Notes: a model not told the origin generated them from the sequence alone. A stretch of 64,000 nt of DNA from Alphaproteobacteria bacterium (GCA_020632875.1 JACKET010000012.1:62001-126000), one strand, 5' to 3'; positions 9,621-19,942 are shown, counted from the stretch's first letter. Translations and numbers: made by a program.

Positions 9621-9700
9621 CTCGCAGGCCGCAGGCCGGGCTCGTAGGCCGCAGGCCGGGCTCGCAGGCCGCAGGCCGGGCTCGCAGGCCGCAGGCCGGG
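9621..9700. repeat. 20-bp tandem repeat, four units
   Basis: Four units of CTCGCAGGCCGCAGGCCGGG lie at 9621-9640, 9641-9660 (one change), 9661-9680 and 9681-9700. The reverse complement of the unit matches the 20-bp units at 16362-16475 at about 19 of 20 positions. The array ends 3 bases before the WD40 stop codon. Confidence 0.93.
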
Positions 9701-9703
9701 CTC

Positions 9704-11548
9704 CTAGAGATCGACCCCGTCGGAACGATCCAGGATCCCCTCGTGCGAGAACGCGATCCACTCGCCCTCGGGCAGGGCGCGGAGCACGCGGCTCTCGTTG
9801 CCCTTCATGTCGATGTCGAGGATCGCGCCGCCGCGGGCGGGCTGCACGACGTTGCCGGTCTCGGGATCGACCCAGGCGTAGGGGAGCAGGTTCGGGATCT
9901 CGGCGATGACCTCGCCGCGCTTGAGATCGACGTAGATCACCGTCGCGGTGCCCTTGTCCTCCTCCTGGAAGCGGACGGCGGCGTAGCGCCCGCCGGTGAT
10001 GCCCCAGAGGCGGTCGACGGGCACGTTGAAGTCGAGCACGTCCTTGCCGACGGCCGGGACCTCCTGCTTCACGCTGTCGGTGAGGTCGTAGACGCCGAGC
10101 ACGCCCTCCTCGTCCATCACGAGCAGGTGAGGGGAGCGGTTCACGAACGACAGCAGCGAGACGGGCACGTCGGCGAGGGGCTCGGGCGGCGGGAGCGCAT
10201 CCTTGCCCGTGGTGGGGTCGAGCACCCGCACCGTGCCCTGCGGCGTGACGACGCCGAGCCACGTGCCCGAGCCGGACAGCGCGAAGGTCTGCACCCAGGG
10301 CAGCTCGAACGTGCTGTTCGCGCGCAGGTCGTACCACCGGATGCCCTCGGCACCCGTGAGCATCGTCGCGAAGATCGCGCCGCCGATCTCCATCTTGGGC
10401 GTGTTCGCGGTGTCGATGCCCGCGTCGAACAGGAAGCGGCCCGTGCGCGCCTCGAACAGGTGCACGCCGCTGTTGTCGTCGGGCAGCCCGGCGACGAGCC
10501 GGCCGTCGCGGTCGATCCGCACCTCGAGGAAGCGCTTCGGGCTCTTGAACGGACGCTTCTGCCGGTTCTTGTGCCAGACCGCGATGCGCGTGCCATGCGC
10601 GGCGACGCGGTGCTCGCCGAACCCGCCTACGCAGATCACGGGCTCGAGCGACTGCTTCGAGCCGGGCCGGTGCAGCAGCCCGTCGGTGCCGCCCACCACC
10701 ACGCCGCCGTGGTCCCAGTAGGCCGCCCCGGTCGGGTTCGGCGCGCCGTGCTTGTCGGAGCCGGCCGGCGAGAGGTCGGGCAGCGAGAACCGGTGCACGC
10801 TGCGGCCCGTGACGGCACCGAGCTCGGAGCCGTCGGGGTGGATGATGATCGCGTGCATCCCCGACGAGCCGCGCGCCGTGAAGCTGTTCTCGATGCGACC
10901 GGACGGCAGCTCGATGATGGTGATGCCGCCCTGGCCCATCGTGATGACCTTGCGGAAGTCGGGCGTGAACGTGGCGATACGCACGCCACCCGGCACCATC
11001 TCGAGGTCGATCTGCTCGTGGGAGAGGAGGTCGAGGAGCTTCGGCTGGCCGAGGTTGTCCATCGCGAGCAGGCGCTCGCCCGCGTCGTCGAACTGCAGGC
11101 TCTCGCCGGCGAAGCCCTGGTAGTTCGCGACGCGCTCCCAGCGCTGGATGTCGAAGATGCGGATGATGCCGTCGATCGAGAGGCTCGCGAGCACCGTTCC
11201 GCGCGGGTTGAACGCGAGCGCTCGCATGGCGCGCGCCTCGCCGGCCGGGCCCTCGCGGATGTCCTCGAACACGCAGGACCCGTCCCACGTGTTGTAGACC
11301 GCGACCGCCCCGCTGTCGTCACCGACCGCGACGAGCGAGCCGCCGTTCACGACGGCCACCGCGCCCCGCACGCTCGACCCCATGTCGAACACGATGCTGG
11401 GATAGCGGTCGCCGGGGCGGGTGATCGCCACCGTGCCCCACTCGTCGGCGGTGATCGACGCGCCGCTCTGCGGATCGTACGCGGCGGCCGTGATGGACGC
11501 CGAGTGGGCGTCTGGGCAGTACTTGTCGACGAGGGTTTCGTTGTCCAT
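9704..11548 (-). CDS. WD40/beta-propeller repeat protein
   Basis: The protein has 614 residues with no signal peptide or membrane helix, so it is probably cytoplasmic. Repeated blades of about 40 residues are visible, such as DSGAVAVYNTWDG, IDGIIRIFDIQRWE and PQGTVRVLDPTTG, which follow the WD40 pattern of a small-residue turn, a hydrophobic strand and Asp. Such propellers act as protein-interaction platforms; no enzyme motif is present. It is the fourth co-oriented gene after the kinase, TPR and binding-lipoprotein genes (83 bp after the lipoprotein stop), so it could be a scaffold for that set, which is an inference. Confidence 0.8.
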   Translation of the reverse strand: MDNETLVDKYCPDAHSASITAAAYDPQSGASITADEWGTVAITRPGDRYPSIVFDMGSSVRGAVAVVNGGSLVAVGDDSGAVAVYNTWDGSCVFEDIREGPAGEARAMRALAFNPRGTVLASLSIDGIIRIFDIQRWERVANYQGFAGESLQFDDAGERLLAMDNLGQPKLLDLLSHEQIDLEMVPGGVRIATFTPDFRKVITMGQGGITIIELPSGRIENSFTARGSSGMHAIIIHPDGSELGAVTGRSVHRFSLPDLSPAGSDKHGAPNPTGAAYWDHGGVVVGGTDGLLHRPGSKQSLEPVICVGGFGEHRVAAHGTRIAVWHKNRQKRPFKSPKRFLEVRIDRDGRLVAGLPDDNSGVHLFEARTGRFLFDAGIDTANTPKMEIGGAIFATMLTGAEGIRWYDLRANSTFELPWVQTFALSGSGTWLGVVTPQGTVRVLDPTTGKDALPPPEPLADVPVSLLSFVNRSPHLLVMDEEGVLGVYDLTDSVKQEVPAVGKDVLDFNVPVDRLWGITGGRYAAVRFQEEDKGTATVIYVDLKRGEVIAEIPNLLPYAWVDPETGNVVQPARGGAILDIDMKGNESRVLRALPEGEWIAFSHEGILDRSDGVDL

Positions 11549-11631
11549 GCAGCTCGTCCTTTATCCCATGTCGCCCGGTGCGCCTCCGCGGCCGGGGTTT
11601 GCGGGTTTCGCCGCGGCTCGTGGGCGTGCGA

Positions 11632-13071
11632 TCAGGGGACCGGCTGGCAGTTGCCCTGGACGTCGCAGATCTGCTCGTCCTCGAAGCTCCAGTCGGTCCC
11701 GTCGGTGACGACCTTCCAGATCGCGATGGGGTTGCTGGTCTCGCCGGTGGTCGGGTCGTAGTCGAGTGTGCCGGACGCGCCGAACACGTCGACGGCCGTG
11801 CCCGCGGCGAAGCTCTCCTGCACGTCGGACCAGGAGGCCGCGCGGATGGGGACCTCGGGACCCGTCGCGTCGGAGAGGCGGCGCAGGCCGCGCGCGATGG
11901 TGAGGCCAGACACCTCGCTCTCCTGGCTCGTGGCCCATGCGACGCCGTACAGCGTGATCCAGGCGGCGTCGTACGAGAAGGTGTTGAAGCCGTCGCGCCC
12001 CGCATCCGTGCCGTACCGCTGGGAGTACGCGAGGTAGAACGTGTCTTCGAGCGCGGCGGTGACGGGGTCGGGCACGGGGACCGTGCCGCGGATGTTCGGG
12101 AAGAGCGCCGACGCATTGGCGGCGTCGGTGAGCACGTCGGCATCGCGTGCGGCGTCGGTGAGGAAGATGCCCTTGGTCGCGTAGTCGCCGCTGGCGTTCG
12201 CGCCGTTCAGGAACGCCGCGACGTCGTCGGGCTCGCTGGACACGAACACGACCTCGGTGGCGGAGCCGTTGCCGGCATCGGCGATGGCCGCCGTGAGGTC
12301 GTTGCTGTTGGCGTACGGGTAGAGCGTCGTCGCGATCGCGAGGTTCGCGTCGATGCCGTCGGCGAGGCCCTGCCCGTAGAGCCCCTCCTCGTGGATGATC
12401 GCGACTTCCATCACGTCGCGGGCCGTGATGTCGAGGGCGACCGTGGCGGCCTGGATCGCGTCGGGCGGCGCCGTGCGCCAGAACAGGCCGGGAGCCTCGT
12501 CGGTGCTGGTCGCGCCGTCGATCTGGGTGAGCGCGTCGCTGGTGGCGGACGGGGAGACGACGAGCAGGCCCGCCGCGCTCGCTTCGGGCCACACGTCCTG
12601 CACGCGGCGCGAGCTGCTCGGGCCGAGCATGGCGGGCACGCCGACGGCCTCGGCCATCCACGCAGTGAGGTCTTTCGCCGCAGTGGTCGGGTCGCGGTCG
12701 TCGAGATCGAGGTCGGGCGCGATGTTGCAGTTCACGAGCGCGATCTCGCGCCCGTCGAGGCCCCCGTCGATGTTCGCCTCGTCGATCGCGAGCTCGACGG
12801 ACAGCAGGTTCTCGAGGCTCGTGGCGTAGTCGAACAGCGAGCCGAGCACGATGGCGTCGCTGTAGTTCTCGGGACGGGTGAAGAGGTCGTCGGGGTAGGG
12901 ATCGTCGCAGCGGTTCGAGGGGACGACGGCCTCGCAGAAGCCCGCATCGCCGCACTGCCAGCCGAAGCCGAACTCGTCGCGGCACTGCGCGGAGGCGTCG
13001 CACGGCACGCTCTTCACGGTGCCGAGCACGCACCCCGGCACGGCGAGCAGGACGAGCAGGCTAGAACGCAC
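11632..13071 (-). CDS. ABC-type (Leu/Ile/Val-family) periplasmic binding lipoprotein, orphan, copy 1
   Basis: The protein has 479 residues and a lipoprotein signal with lipobox VPGC (Cys14). A Cys-rich linker of about 45 residues follows (VPCDASAQCRDEF, WQCGDAGFC, NRCDDPYPDDLF). The rest is a type I periplasmic binding fold as in branched-chain amino-acid or amide receptors: ELAIDEANIDGG, VPAMLGPSSSRRVQ, LLVVSPSATSDALTQ, GLFWRTAPPDAIQ, AIIHEEGLYGQGLADG, and a late YDAAWITLYGVAWA. No ABC permease or ATPase gene is nearby. Its start overlaps the 3' end of the TPR gene by 11 bp, so it belongs to the kinase-TPR operon. A sensory receptor role is inferred. The divergent paralogue is at 19943-21391. 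Confidence 0.87.
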   Translation of the reverse strand: MRSSLLVLLAVPGCVLGTVKSVPCDASAQCRDEFGFGWQCGDAGFCEAVVPSNRCDDPYPDDLFTRPENYSDAIVLGSLFDYATSLENLLSVELAIDEANIDGGLDGREIALVNCNIAPDLDLDDRDPTTAAKDLTAWMAEAVGVPAMLGPSSSRRVQDVWPEASAAGLLVVSPSATSDALTQIDGATSTDEAPGLFWRTAPPDAIQAATVALDITARDVMEVAIIHEEGLYGQGLADGIDANLAIATTLYPYANSNDLTAAIADAGNGSATEVVFVSSEPDDVAAFLNGANASGDYATKGIFLTDAARDADVLTDAANASALFPNIRGTVPVPDPVTAALEDTFYLAYSQRYGTDAGRDGFNTFSYDAAWITLYGVAWATSQESEVSGLTIARGLRRLSDATGPEVPIRAASWSDVQESFAAGTAVDVFGASGTLDYDPTTGETSNPIAIWKVVTDGTDWSFEDEQICDVQGNCQPVP

Positions 13072-13851
13072 CGCTCACCCCCACGGTGGCGCCATCGGCG
13101 CCGGGGGCCGCCCAGACCGACGGGCTGCGGCTCTTCTTCGCGTGCCGCACGAACAGCACGCCTCCGACGGCGGCCGCGGCCACGCCACCGGTCAGGAGCA
13201 GGTCGGTGACGAGCCCCATGCGCCGCTGCAGCGCGAGGTCGTCTTCGGCGTCGGCCTTGCAGATGCCGGACTCGCCGCAGATCGCTGGATCCTTCAGGCG
13301 GGACCTGGCCTTCGCCACACCGACCCCGGTGATGGCGCCGACCCCCAGCAGCACGCCGCCGCCCGCGGTCGTGACGATGGGCAGGATCGGGGCGCCACCC
13401 CCGCGGGACTCCGCGGCGACGGCGGCTTCGGCGCGCTGGCGCTCGAGCTCCTCGGTGCGCTTGCGCTGGGCCTCGAGCTCTTCTTCACGCGCCTTGCGCT
13501 CGGCATCGGCCAGCTCGCGCTCGCGCCGGCTCTCTTCGGCGCGCAGCTCGAGGGCCGCGATGCGCGCGTCGAGCGTGGCGGCTTCGGTGGGCGGCGCGTC
13601 GGCGCGGTACCGGGTGAGGGCGTCGAGGGCCTTGTCGAGCTGCGCGGTGCGCTCGTAAGCGTTCGAGAGGTTGTAGAGCAGCAGGGGCTTCGCGGAGAGG
13701 TCGTAGGCCTCGGACCACGCGCGGATCGCGTCTTCGTACTTGCCGCGGTCGTACAGATCACGGCCGTCGCGGAACAGCTCCTTGGCCCGCGCCTCGTCGT
13801 CCTGTGCGTGGGCTGGGGTGCTCGACATCGCCAGCAGCACGACCCACCACA

Positions 13852-13852
<1 letters not shown>
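13061..13852 (-). CDS. TPR-like envelope protein with two C-terminal hydrophobic segments, copy 1
   Basis: The protein has 263 residues. The ATG at 13852 overlaps the kinase stop by one base (TGATG). The N-terminus is a signal peptide (VVLLAMSSTPAHAQ). Tetratricopeptide-like helices follow (AKELFRDGRDLYDRGKYEDAIRAWSEAY, given here as the first repeat at about residues 23-50; then LLYNLSNAYERTAQLDKAL). A charged coiled coil (about 95-145, rich in Glu/Arg) comes next, then two hydrophobic Gly/Val-rich segments (about 155-180 and 213-236) flanking a loop with two Cys residues. The same architecture occurs in the paralogue at 17569-18333. Probably envelope-anchored with the TPRs in the periplasm; partner unknown. 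Confidence 0.8.
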
Positions 13853-15399
<1,547 letters not shown>

Positions 15400-15542
15400 C
15401 TGGACTCGGTGTGGGCGGCGTTTCAGCATCCCGCAAAGCGGGTCGGCTGTCCACTGTGACATTCCCGAGGCGCGACGATGGCGCGACTGCGCGCGCGATC
15501 CGCTTGCAGACCCTCCGCAGACTCGGAGTAGAGTACGGGCTC

Positions 15543-16361
15543 ATGGCAGTTCTCGTCCGGTTCTGGGGGGTCCGCGGATCCGTCGCCTGTCCTGGCGATC
15601 GGTGCGCGCGGTACGGTGGCAACACGTCGTGCGTCGAGATCCGCGTGGGCGACCGGCTGTTCATCTTCGACGCCGGCACCGGGCTCCGCGAGCTGGGCCT
15701 GTCCCTCGGGATGGAGGTGCCGATCGACGCCGATCTGTTCCTCACGCACACCCACATGGATCACATCGCGGGCATCCCGTTCTTCGACCCGTTCTTCGGC
15801 GCGCAGAACCGGTTCCGGCTGTTCAGCGGCCATCTCGCGGGCAACAACCTGCACAACGTGCTCCGCACGTTCATGGCCGCGCCGCTGTTCCCGGTGCCTC
15901 CCGAGGTCTTCAGCGCCACCATCGAGTGGAACGACTTCCAGGCGGGCGACGTGCTCCACCCGCGCGACGGCGTGGTCATCCGCACCGCGCCGCTCAACCA
16001 TCCCAACGGCGCCACCGGGTACCGGCTCGAGGCCGAGGGCAAGGCGATCTGCTACGTCACCGACACCGAGCACGTGCCTGGCCAGATCGACGCGAACGTC
16101 GTCGAGCTCGTCCGCGACGCCGACTTCATGATCTACGACAGCACGTACAGCGACGCCGAATACCCCGACCACGTCGGGTGGGGGCACTCCACGTGGGAGC
16201 AGGGCGTCCGCGTCGCGGATGCCGCCAACGTGAAGCGGTTCGTGATCTTCCACCACGACCCCAGCCACGACGACGCGTTCATGGACAAGATCGCCAGCCG
16301 CGCGGCCACCATGCGCCCCGGCACCATCGTCGCGCGCGAGGGCGATACGTACGAGCTCTGA
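15543..16361 (+). CDS. Metallo-beta-lactamase-fold hydrolase
   Basis: The protein has 272 residues from the ATG at 15543, divergent from the kinase gene at 15399 with 143 bp between starts. The zinc-binding signature THTHMDHIAG lies near residue 67, with further His/Asp ligands in APLNHPNG, VTDTEH and FHHDPSHDD. It starts with FWGVRGSVACPG, characteristic of MBL proteins close to the PhnP/RNase Z-type phosphodiesterase branch. A cytoplasmic phosphodiesterase or similar hydrolase is likely; the substrate cannot be read from sequence. It is followed by the large repeat region. Confidence 0.87.
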   Translation: MAVLVRFWGVRGSVACPGDRCARYGGNTSCVEIRVGDRLFIFDAGTGLRELGLSLGMEVPIDADLFLTHTHMDHIAGIPFFDPFFGAQNRFRLFSGHLAGNNLHNVLRTFMAAPLFPVPPEVFSATIEWNDFQAGDVLHPRDGVVIRTAPLNHPNGATGYRLEAEGKAICYVTDTEHVPGQIDANVVELVRDADFMIYDSTYSDAEYPDHVGWGHSTWEQGVRVADAANVKRFVIFHHDPSHDDAFMDKIASRAATMRPGTIVAREGDTYEL

Positions 16362-16475
16362 GCCCGGCCGGGAGCCCGGCCTTCGGCCTGCGAGCCCGGC
16401 CTTCGGCCTGCGAGCCCGGCCATGGAGCCCGGCCTTCGGCCATGGAGCCCGGCCTTCGGCCTGCGAGCCCGGCTC
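16362..16475. repeat. 20-bp unit repeat, inverted relative to 9621-9700
   Basis: Units of CGAGCCCGGCCTTCGGCCTG, and variants with CATGGAGCCC joins, run directly after the hydrolase stop. Each unit contains a small palindrome, GGCCTTCGGCC-like. The reverse complement matches the units at 9621-9700 almost exactly, so the same repeat family occurs 7 kb apart in opposite orientation. Confidence 0.88.
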
Positions 16476-16494
16476 TCGGCCGCTGGCCTCGTGC

Positions 16495-16772
16495 CTGCGA
16501 GCCCGCGCGCTTCGCTCGCTGCGAGAGAGGTGGCGCCCGGCGTGTCGGAGGCAACGGGGCGGGAACGCATCCTCGGCGAAGGCATCGGGGGTTCAACGCA
16601 TCCTGGATGGGGCGGCGGCCGCGAAATGGATGCGTTCGGGGTCCGATGCCTCCTGTGCCGGGGCGCTTCGGGCCGGAATTTGCTCGGATGGATGCGTTGA
16701 ACCCCCGATGCTTCGGCGGAGGATGCGTTCGAACCCCGATGCCTCGGCGTAGCAGGCGCTCCTCGAGCGACC
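16495..16772 (-). repeat. Structured intergenic element, copy 2
   Basis: In reverse orientation this matches 2638-2900 over nearly its whole length. It keeps the perfect 22-bp inverted pair (16582-16603 and 16690-16711), the third unit around 16627-16650, and the flanking stretches near 16540-16560 and 16505-16530. Most differences fall between the repeat units, as expected if paired arms are under constraint or gene conversion. A hexamer array follows at 16781-16870, on the same side of the element as in copy 1. Confidence 0.85.
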
Positions 16773-16780
16773 TCGTGCTC

Positions 16781-16870
16781 GACCTCGACCTCGACCTCGA
16801 CCTCGACCTCGACCTCGACCTCGACCTCGACCTCGACCTCGACCTCGACCTCGACCTCGACCTCGACCTC
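16781..16870. repeat. Hexanucleotide array (GACCTC) x15
   Basis: Fifteen perfect GACCTC units (90 bp) lie beside copy 2 of the structured element. The unit differs from the CACGAG unit beside copy 1, so the flanking array was not simply copied along with the element. Confidence 0.95.
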
Positions 16871-16881
16871 GCGCTTTGTTC

Positions 16882-17563
16882 GCCTCTCCCGACCCGCCCC
16901 GCCGGTCCGAACAGGCACGTCCGCAGGGTCCGGCTTCCCCCCGCCCCGCCACGACGCCCGAACCCCGGGGAAGCCGGATCCTGGGACTGCCGGGTCTGCG
17001 AACCGCAAGGCCGCCATAGGCGAGCCGCGCAGCGCGCTTGCGCGCGAAGCAAAGGGTAGACCGGACGCTCACACCCGCCATCCCCGTCCTCCACGACGAG
17101 CCGGGATCCCGCGGCCGACTCCCGCGAAACCGCCCTCTCCCCGACCGCCCCGCCCATCCGAACAGGCACGTCCGCAGGGTCCGGCTTCCCCCCGCCCCAC
17201 CACGACGCCCGAACTCCCCGGGAAGCCGGATCCTGGGACTGCCGGGTCTACGAACCGCAAGGCCGCCATAGGCGAGCCGCGCAGCGCGCGCAGCGCGCGA
17301 AGTAAAGGGTAGACCGGACGCTCACACCCGCCATCCCCGTCCTCCACGACGACTCGGAATCCCGCGGCCGACCCCCGCGAATCCGCCCTCTCCCGACCGC
17401 CCCGCCGGTCCGAACAGGCACGTCCGCAGGGTCCGGCTTCCCTCCGCGTTGCCACGACGCCCGAACCCCCGGGGAAGACGGATCCTGGGACTGCCGGGTC
17501 TGCGAACCGCAAGGCCGCCATAGGCGAGCCGCGCAGCGCGCTTGCGCGCGAAGCAAAGGGTGG
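16882..17563. repeat. Tandem array of a unit of about 251 bp, 2.7 copies
   Basis: Three near-identical units begin around 16882, 17133 and 17385; the shared stretch GAACAGGCACGT sits at 16909, 17160 and 17412. The third copy is truncated after about 179 bp and abuts the TPR gene. Each unit contains an inverted repeat, CCGGCTTCCCC (16930-16940) with GGGGAAGCCGG (16967-16977) in the first copy, and a GC-rich region around GCGCGCTTGCGCGCGAAGC. The third copy has decayed arms. No consistent ORF is conserved, and the reading frames are shadows. Function unknown. Confidence 0.9.
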
Positions 17564-17568
17564 GCGGG

Positions 17569-18333
17569 CTACCAGCGCCCGGAGAGCTCGACCCGATTCA
17601 AGCCGACGGTGAGGTTGGCTTTGCCGCCGCTGGTGGCGAGCAGCACGACGCCGGTGCCCGCCGCGAGGGTGCCGACGGCGAAGCCCACGTCGGCGAGAAC
17701 GGCGGTGGTGCGGTGGCGCTTGAGGGCAGTCTCGGCGTCGGAGGAGCAGTACAGCGACTCGCCGGACTCGACGCACGACGCGAGCGCGGTCTTCTTCGCG
17801 CTGGACGACATCAGGCCCAGCGTGCCGCCCGCGCCGAGTGCCACGACGCCGCCGCCCATCAGGGCGATGGCCGCGACCGGGGCGCCGCCGCCGCTCTTCG
17901 TCTTCGGCGGCTTGTCGGGCTTCGGGACGGGCGTGGGGTCGGGCACGACCGGATCGGGCTTCGGCTGCGGCTCGGGCGTCTCGTCGAGCTTCGCCTCGAG
18001 CATCCGGATGCGGCGCTCGATCTGGTCGCGCTCGTCGGCCTTCGCGTAGACCTTGTACCGGAACAGCTGGTCGAGGGCCTTCTGGATGTCGCCCATCCGC
18101 TCGTAGGCATTCGCGATGTTGAACAGGATCTTCGGCCGGTCGGACAGCCGGTAGGCCTCCTCCCACGCGAGCACGGCCTCCTGGTAGCGGCCCTCGTTGT
18201 AGAGGTCTGCGCCGTTCTGGTACAGCTCCTTCGCGCGGGCGTCGCCCTCGTCTTCCTGGGCGTACGCCACGCCGGTGGGCGCCAGCGCGAGGGCGGGCAT
18301 CGAGATCGCCAGGGCGACCAGCCACTTGTGCAT
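17569..18333 (-). CDS. TPR-like envelope protein with two C-terminal hydrophobic segments, copy 2
   Basis: The protein has 254 residues. The ATG at 18333 is chosen over the GTG at 18351 because a strong GGAGGA lies between them. A signal peptide (KWLVALAISMPALALAPTGVAYA) precedes TPR helices (KELYQNGADLYNEGRYQEAV, FNIANAYERMGDIQKALDQL), a Pro/Lys-rich linker in place of the coiled coil of copy 1, and two hydrophobic segments (about 150-175 and 210-232) flanking a loop with two Cys. It is paralogous to 13061-13852. It starts 5 bases after the frame-corrected kinase stop (18339), matching the overlap seen in the first operon. Function unknown. Confidence 0.8.
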   Translation of the reverse strand: MHKWLVALAISMPALALAPTGVAYAQEDEGDARAKELYQNGADLYNEGRYQEAVLAWEEAYRLSDRPKILFNIANAYERMGDIQKALDQLFRYKVYAKADERDQIERRIRMLEAKLDETPEPQPKPDPVVPDPTPVPKPDKPPKTKSGGGAPVAAIALMGGGVVALGAGGTLGLMSSSAKKTALASCVESGESLYCSSDAETALKRHRTTAVLADVGFAVGTLAAGTGVVLLATSGGKANLTVGLNRVELSGRW

Positions 18334-18338
18334 CCGGA

Positions 18339-18584
18339 TCAGTCCTCCCACGGATCCTCGAGATCTGTACCACCGACCTCCCAGTCGTCGGGGGCCGGCT
18401 TCGGCACCGGGGCCGGCTGGACGGGCTCGGGAGCGGGTACGGGCGCCGCGACGGGCGCGGGCGCAGGTGCAGGTGCGGGGGCCGGCGCGACGGGGCCGGG
18501 CTTCGGGGTCAGGCGCGGCGTGGGCCGCGGGTCGGGCGCGGCGCGGGGTCGGGTGCGACGGGCTCGGGCGCCGCCACGGGCTCA
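18339..18584 (-). other. Out-of-frame C-terminal tail of the second PEGA-type kinase (probable frameshift)
   Basis: The kinase frame stops at 18509. A different minus-strand frame is open from 18584 to a TGA at 18339 and continues the same Pro/Ala-rich composition (RPTPRLTPKPGPVAPAPAP), then reads DDWEVGGTDLEDPWED. That ending matches the Asp-Pro-Trp-Glu-Glu terminus of the paralogous kinase at 13852. A one-base slip around 18530-18550, in a G/C-rich run, would join the two frames. This may be an assembly error, a real mutation or, less likely, programmed frameshifting. Confidence 0.7.
18343..18348 (-). promoter_or_regulatory. Ribosome binding site deciding the start of the second TPR gene
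   Basis: GGAGGA on the minus strand lies 9 bases before the ATG at 18333. An in-frame GTG at 18351 overlaps it and is therefore unlikely to be the start. Confidence 0.75.
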
Positions 18585-19864
18585 GGCTCGACGGGCGCGG
18601 GCACCGGGGCCGCCACGGGTGCCGGAGCGGGCGCGGGCGGCAGCTGGACCGCGGGCTCGATGTCGGCGCGGGTGCCGCGGGTGCTCATGATCAGCGTCGT
18701 GAGCACGATGCCCGTGAGCAGGCCGAGGAAGACGAGACCGATGATGCCCACCGTCGGCAGGCCCATCAGCAGGGCGATCCAGGGGACGCGGGTTCGGGTC
18801 GTGGTGGGCTCCGTCTGACGCGCGAGGGTGGGCTGGGTCATCGAGCGGTGCCCCGTCATCGAGGCATGGCTGCGCGGGAAGCTGCCCACGGCGTTCTCGA
18901 TGCTCGTCGGCAGCACGAGGTGGCCGTTGGTGATCGACATGTCGATCTTGTTGAAGCGCCCCGTGACCTCGAGCGCGCAGGCCTGCAGCGCGCGCACCAG
19001 CTCGCCCGCCGTGGAGAACCGGCCCTCGGGATCCTTCGAGAGGCACGTCATCGTGACCCACTCGAGGTTCGGCGGGATCGCGGCGCCCGGGTTGATCTGC
19101 GCGAACGTCGGCGGCGGCGCGTTCAGGTGGCGGTGGATGACGGCCGCCAGGCTCTCCTGGCGGAACGGCTTGCGGCCCGTGAGCATCACGTAGAGCATCA
19201 CGCCGAGGCTGTAGATGTCGGACCGGGGCGTGAGATCCTGCTGCAGGATCTGCTCGGGCGACATGTAGGACGGGCTGCCCACGATCATGCCGGTCTCGGT
19301 GGCCGTGGGCCCGTCGATGCTGCTGTCGACGTCCTTCACGAGCCCGAAGTCGAGCACCTTCACGTACTCCTTCCCGTCGGCGTGGCGCGTGAGGATGATG
19401 TTGCTCGGCTTGAGATCGCGGTGGATGAGGCCCAGCGAGTGCGCCTCGGAGAGCGACGCGCAGATCTGGGTCATCAGGTCGATGACGCGCAGCGGGTCCA
19501 TCGGGACGCCGGGGGTGAGGGCGTCGCGGAGCGTCTCGCCCTCGAGGAGCTCCATCGCGATGTAGTAGATGTCGTCTTTCGTCTGGCCGTAGTCGTGGAT
19601 GCGGACGGTGTTCGGGTGCTTCAGCCGGGCGCAGATGCTGGCCTCGCGGAAGAAGCGCTGACGGAAGGTGTCGGCGGCGGCGTCGCGCGGATCCAGCGTG
19701 AGGATCTTGATCGCCACCGTGCGCCCCAGGGGCTCCTGCACGGCGCGATAGACCTTCCCCATGCCGCCCGCGGCGATCTTCTCGACGATGCGGTAGCGCC
19801 CGTCCAGGACCCGCCCGAGGAGCGAATCATCCGTGCTGGACGGGGTGGCCGTCGATTGCGCCAT
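18509..19864 (-). CDS. Transmembrane Ser/Thr protein kinase, module copy 2 (C-terminus apparently frameshifted)
   Basis: The uninterrupted frame encodes 451 residues from the ATG at 19864. The Hanks kinase domain carries AAGGMGKVY, Lys53 in AIKIL, HRDLKPSN (148), DFG (172) and GSPSYMSPE, so the catalytic part is intact. One membrane helix lies at about 361-393, followed by a Pro/Ala/Glu-rich periplasmic tail. The frame ends early at 18509; the expected continuation lies in the frame ending at 18339. Unlike copy 1 there is no clear PEGA domain. It is divergent from the binding-lipoprotein gene at 19943 and upstream of the TPR gene, so the three genes form a rearranged copy of the 11632-15399 set. 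Confidence 0.9.
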   Translation of the reverse strand: MAQSTATPSSTDDSLLGRVLDGRYRIVEKIAAGGMGKVYRAVQEPLGRTVAIKILTLDPRDAAADTFRQRFFREASICARLKHPNTVRIHDYGQTKDDIYYIAMELLEGETLRDALTPGVPMDPLRVIDLMTQICASLSEAHSLGLIHRDLKPSNIILTRHADGKEYVKVLDFGLVKDVDSSIDGPTATETGMIVGSPSYMSPEQILQQDLTPRSDIYSLGVMLYVMLTGRKPFRQESLAAVIHRHLNAPPPTFAQINPGAAIPPNLEWVTMTCLSKDPEGRFSTAGELVRALQACALEVTGRFNKIDMSITNGHLVLPTSIENAVGSFPRSHASMTGHRSMTQPTLARQTEPTTTRTRVPWIALLMGLPTVGIIGLVFLGLLTGIVLTTLIMSTRGTRADIEPAVQLPPAPAPAPVAAPVPAPVEPEPVAAPEPVAPDPAPRPTRGPRRA

Positions 19865-19900
19865 CCGAAGGTCGGTCCTGGAGCGGGAGGTACGGACTCC

Positions 19901-19910
19901 ATGGTACCAT
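19901..19910. promoter_or_regulatory. 10-bp palindrome in the divergent kinase/lipoprotein promoter gap
   Basis: ATGGTACCAT is a perfect palindrome in the middle of the 78-bp gap between the divergent starts at 19864 and 19943. The position suits an operator for both genes, but short palindromes occur by chance and no second copy was seen. Confidence 0.3.
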
Positions 19911-19942
19911 TCCGGCGATCGAAACGGAGGGCGCACGTGATC

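Noticed and set aside
11632..13071. Binding lipoproteins as parts of an amino-acid ABC importer
   Set aside because: No permease or ATP-binding subunit lies near either copy. Both are instead linked to kinase and TPR genes.
16882..17563. Tandem 251-bp units as a CRISPR, ribosomal spacer or gene family
   Set aside because: Units abut directly without unique spacers, no rRNA or tRNA sequence is visible, and no common frame is kept.
18275..19940. A long plus-strand frame that could extend the second binding lipoprotein by about 550 residues
   Set aside because: It lies opposite the second kinase and has shadow composition. A lipoprotein signal and ribosome binding site mark the real start near 19943.
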